This document shows, piece after piece, positions 14,537-15,213 of a stretch of 15,213 bases of DNA. Position 1 is the stretch's first letter; every line of letters begins with the position of its first letter. Both the position numbers and the translations under genes were made by a program. This DNA comes from Gemmatimonadales bacterium UBA2960 (GTDB lineage Bacteria; Gemmatimonadota; Gemmatimonadetes; Longimicrobiales; Gaopeijiaceae), in assembly GCA_002348465.1 (NCBI GenBank), contig DEBI01000063.1, positions 17,964-33,176 of the forward strand, in the 5' to 3' direction. Below the pieces are notes generated by a model that saw only the letters and a program-made list of their open reading frames with translations, did no database searches and was not told the origin of the DNA.

Positions 14537-15187
14537 TTAGGTCTCGTCCATTCTTCGTTTCAGCTCGTCTAGAGCGGAATCGACATCGAGAGGTTGCGTT
14601 GACGAAAGCTCTTTCAATTCTGCTTGAAAGGTCTCCTCAACCGATATCTCGTCGGTCGGGTTGTTGGTCTTATCACCCGTTCTGTTTCGGGCCATGAGAT
14701 TCAGGTCGTCTAAGAGTTCCTCAACGTCCTTGATCGATTCAGAGGCGCTTGTCCTCCCGGAGGCGGTGGAGAGTGTCTCCTGTTTTAGCTGTGCCTCTTT
14801 GAAGCGGCTGTACATTTCGTCGATCGTCTGAGAGCGGAATTCGACCTCTTCTTGCAGGGCTCCTGCTTTCTTAAGCAAGATGGTTCGCTGGTCTTTTGCC
14901 TTGGATAACCAATCCTCTGCCAGGCCAGCCGTGTCCTCGTCGCTGATGCCTCGCGCCAGTTCTTGGCGTCTTTGGGCCGTCACAATGTCCTCTGCCAGAT
15001 CAGCGACTTCCGCCATTGTCTTTACGAGTTGGTCTTCTAGCACAGCGATCTGAGCTTTCGCACTGATGATCTCGTTTTTCATTTCGATCAAAAGCGCGTC
15101 TGCGGTCTCAGAGACTTGATCCCTACTCAACTCTTTGTTGAAGTTGTCCAAAGCTTCTCGGAAGGCTTGGCGCAGTTCATCGAACAT
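14537..15187 (-). CDS. PspA/IM30-like coiled-coil protein (tentative)
   Basis: A 216-residue, highly charged, almost wholly helical protein without signal peptide or membrane span. The first 30 residues (MFDELRQAFREAL onward) form an amphipathic helix. Long coiled coil is predicted over about 25-75 and 95-145, with a central QRRQELARGISDEDTAGLA turn (about 72-90), a polar variable linker, and a short conserved-looking C-terminal helix (SALDELKRRMDE). This layout recalls PspA/IM30/Vipp1 proteins, which scaffold and repair the cytoplasmic membrane under stress, but the canonical N-terminal sequence is not obvious, so this is an analogy of layout and not a firm family call. The ATG at 15185-15187 has GGGAG 7 bases upstream; a TTG one codon earlier is rejected. 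It is followed by the GlsB-like gene, also a stress-type membrane protein, after 203 bases. Confidence 0.6.
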   Translation of the reverse strand: MFDELRQAFREALDNFNKELSRDQVSETADALLIEMKNEIISAKAQIAVLEDQLVKTMAEVADLAEDIVTAQRRQELARGISDEDTAGLAEDWLSKAKDQRTILLKKAGALQEEVEFRSQTIDEMYSRFKEAQLKQETLSTASGRTSASESIKDVEELLDDLNLMARNRTGDKTNNPTDEISVEETFQAELKELSSTQPLDVDSALDELKRRMDET

Positions 15188-15194
15188 CAAAAAG

Positions 15195-15199
15195 CTCCC
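15195..15199 (-). promoter_or_regulatory. Shine-Dalgarno sequence of the PspA-like gene
   Basis: GGGAG on the minus strand within AAGGGAGC, 7 bases before the ATG at 15185-15187, supports this start over the adjacent TTG. Confidence 0.7.
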
Positions 15200-15213
15200 T
15201 TCGGCACCCGCAG

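Overview
The window is about 15.2 kb of ordinary, gene-dense bacterial chromosome with moderate GC. It holds eleven complete or near-complete genes, the last 43 codons of a sigma factor, and no rRNA, tRNA, CRISPR array, insertion sequence or phage gene that I can see. The sigma-factor tail, the large DUF2723 membrane protein and the PspA-like coiled-coil protein recall the Gemmatimonadota or a related lineage, perhaps a marine or uncultured one. That placement is an impression from protein style, not a computed result.

Left part (1-5394): the 3' end of a sigma-70 gene finishes at a textbook terminator (169-211). The GTPase gene rsgA (+) follows almost directly. Then come a putative lipoprotein (-), a flavin-reductase-like protein (+) and a long + strand gene (2824-5394). 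This last gene is the most unusual in the window. It is a single-chain fusion of an SbcD/Mre11-like phosphoesterase with an SbcC/Rad50-like ATPase. The folds can be traced and the CPxC zinc hook is intact, but most catalytic motifs in both halves are replaced.

Middle part (5456-8079): an amine/imine metabolism module. A RidA-family protein and a sarcosine-oxidase-like FAD enzyme form a minus-strand operon. It is divergent from an ornithine-cyclodeaminase/mu-crystallin family protein whose active-site loop looks more like an imine (ketimine) reductase than a true cyclodeaminase. Together they could oxidise a cyclic or secondary amino acid, remove the reactive imine/enamine intermediate, and reduce or recycle a cyclic imine.

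Right part (8094-15187): five genes, all on the minus strand. In transcription order they are a PspA-like coiled-coil protein, a small GlsB/YeaQ-type membrane protein, an M20 dipeptidase-like metallopeptidase, a HyuA-type hydantoinase/oxoprolinase subunit without a HyuB partner nearby, and a DUF2723 multi-pass membrane protein. The longest gene-free stretch (14334-14536, 203 bases) carries a strong 11-bp inverted repeat and two smaller hairpins ending in a T-run. It may be a terminator region or a small RNA. No other stretch without a gene reaches 150 bases.
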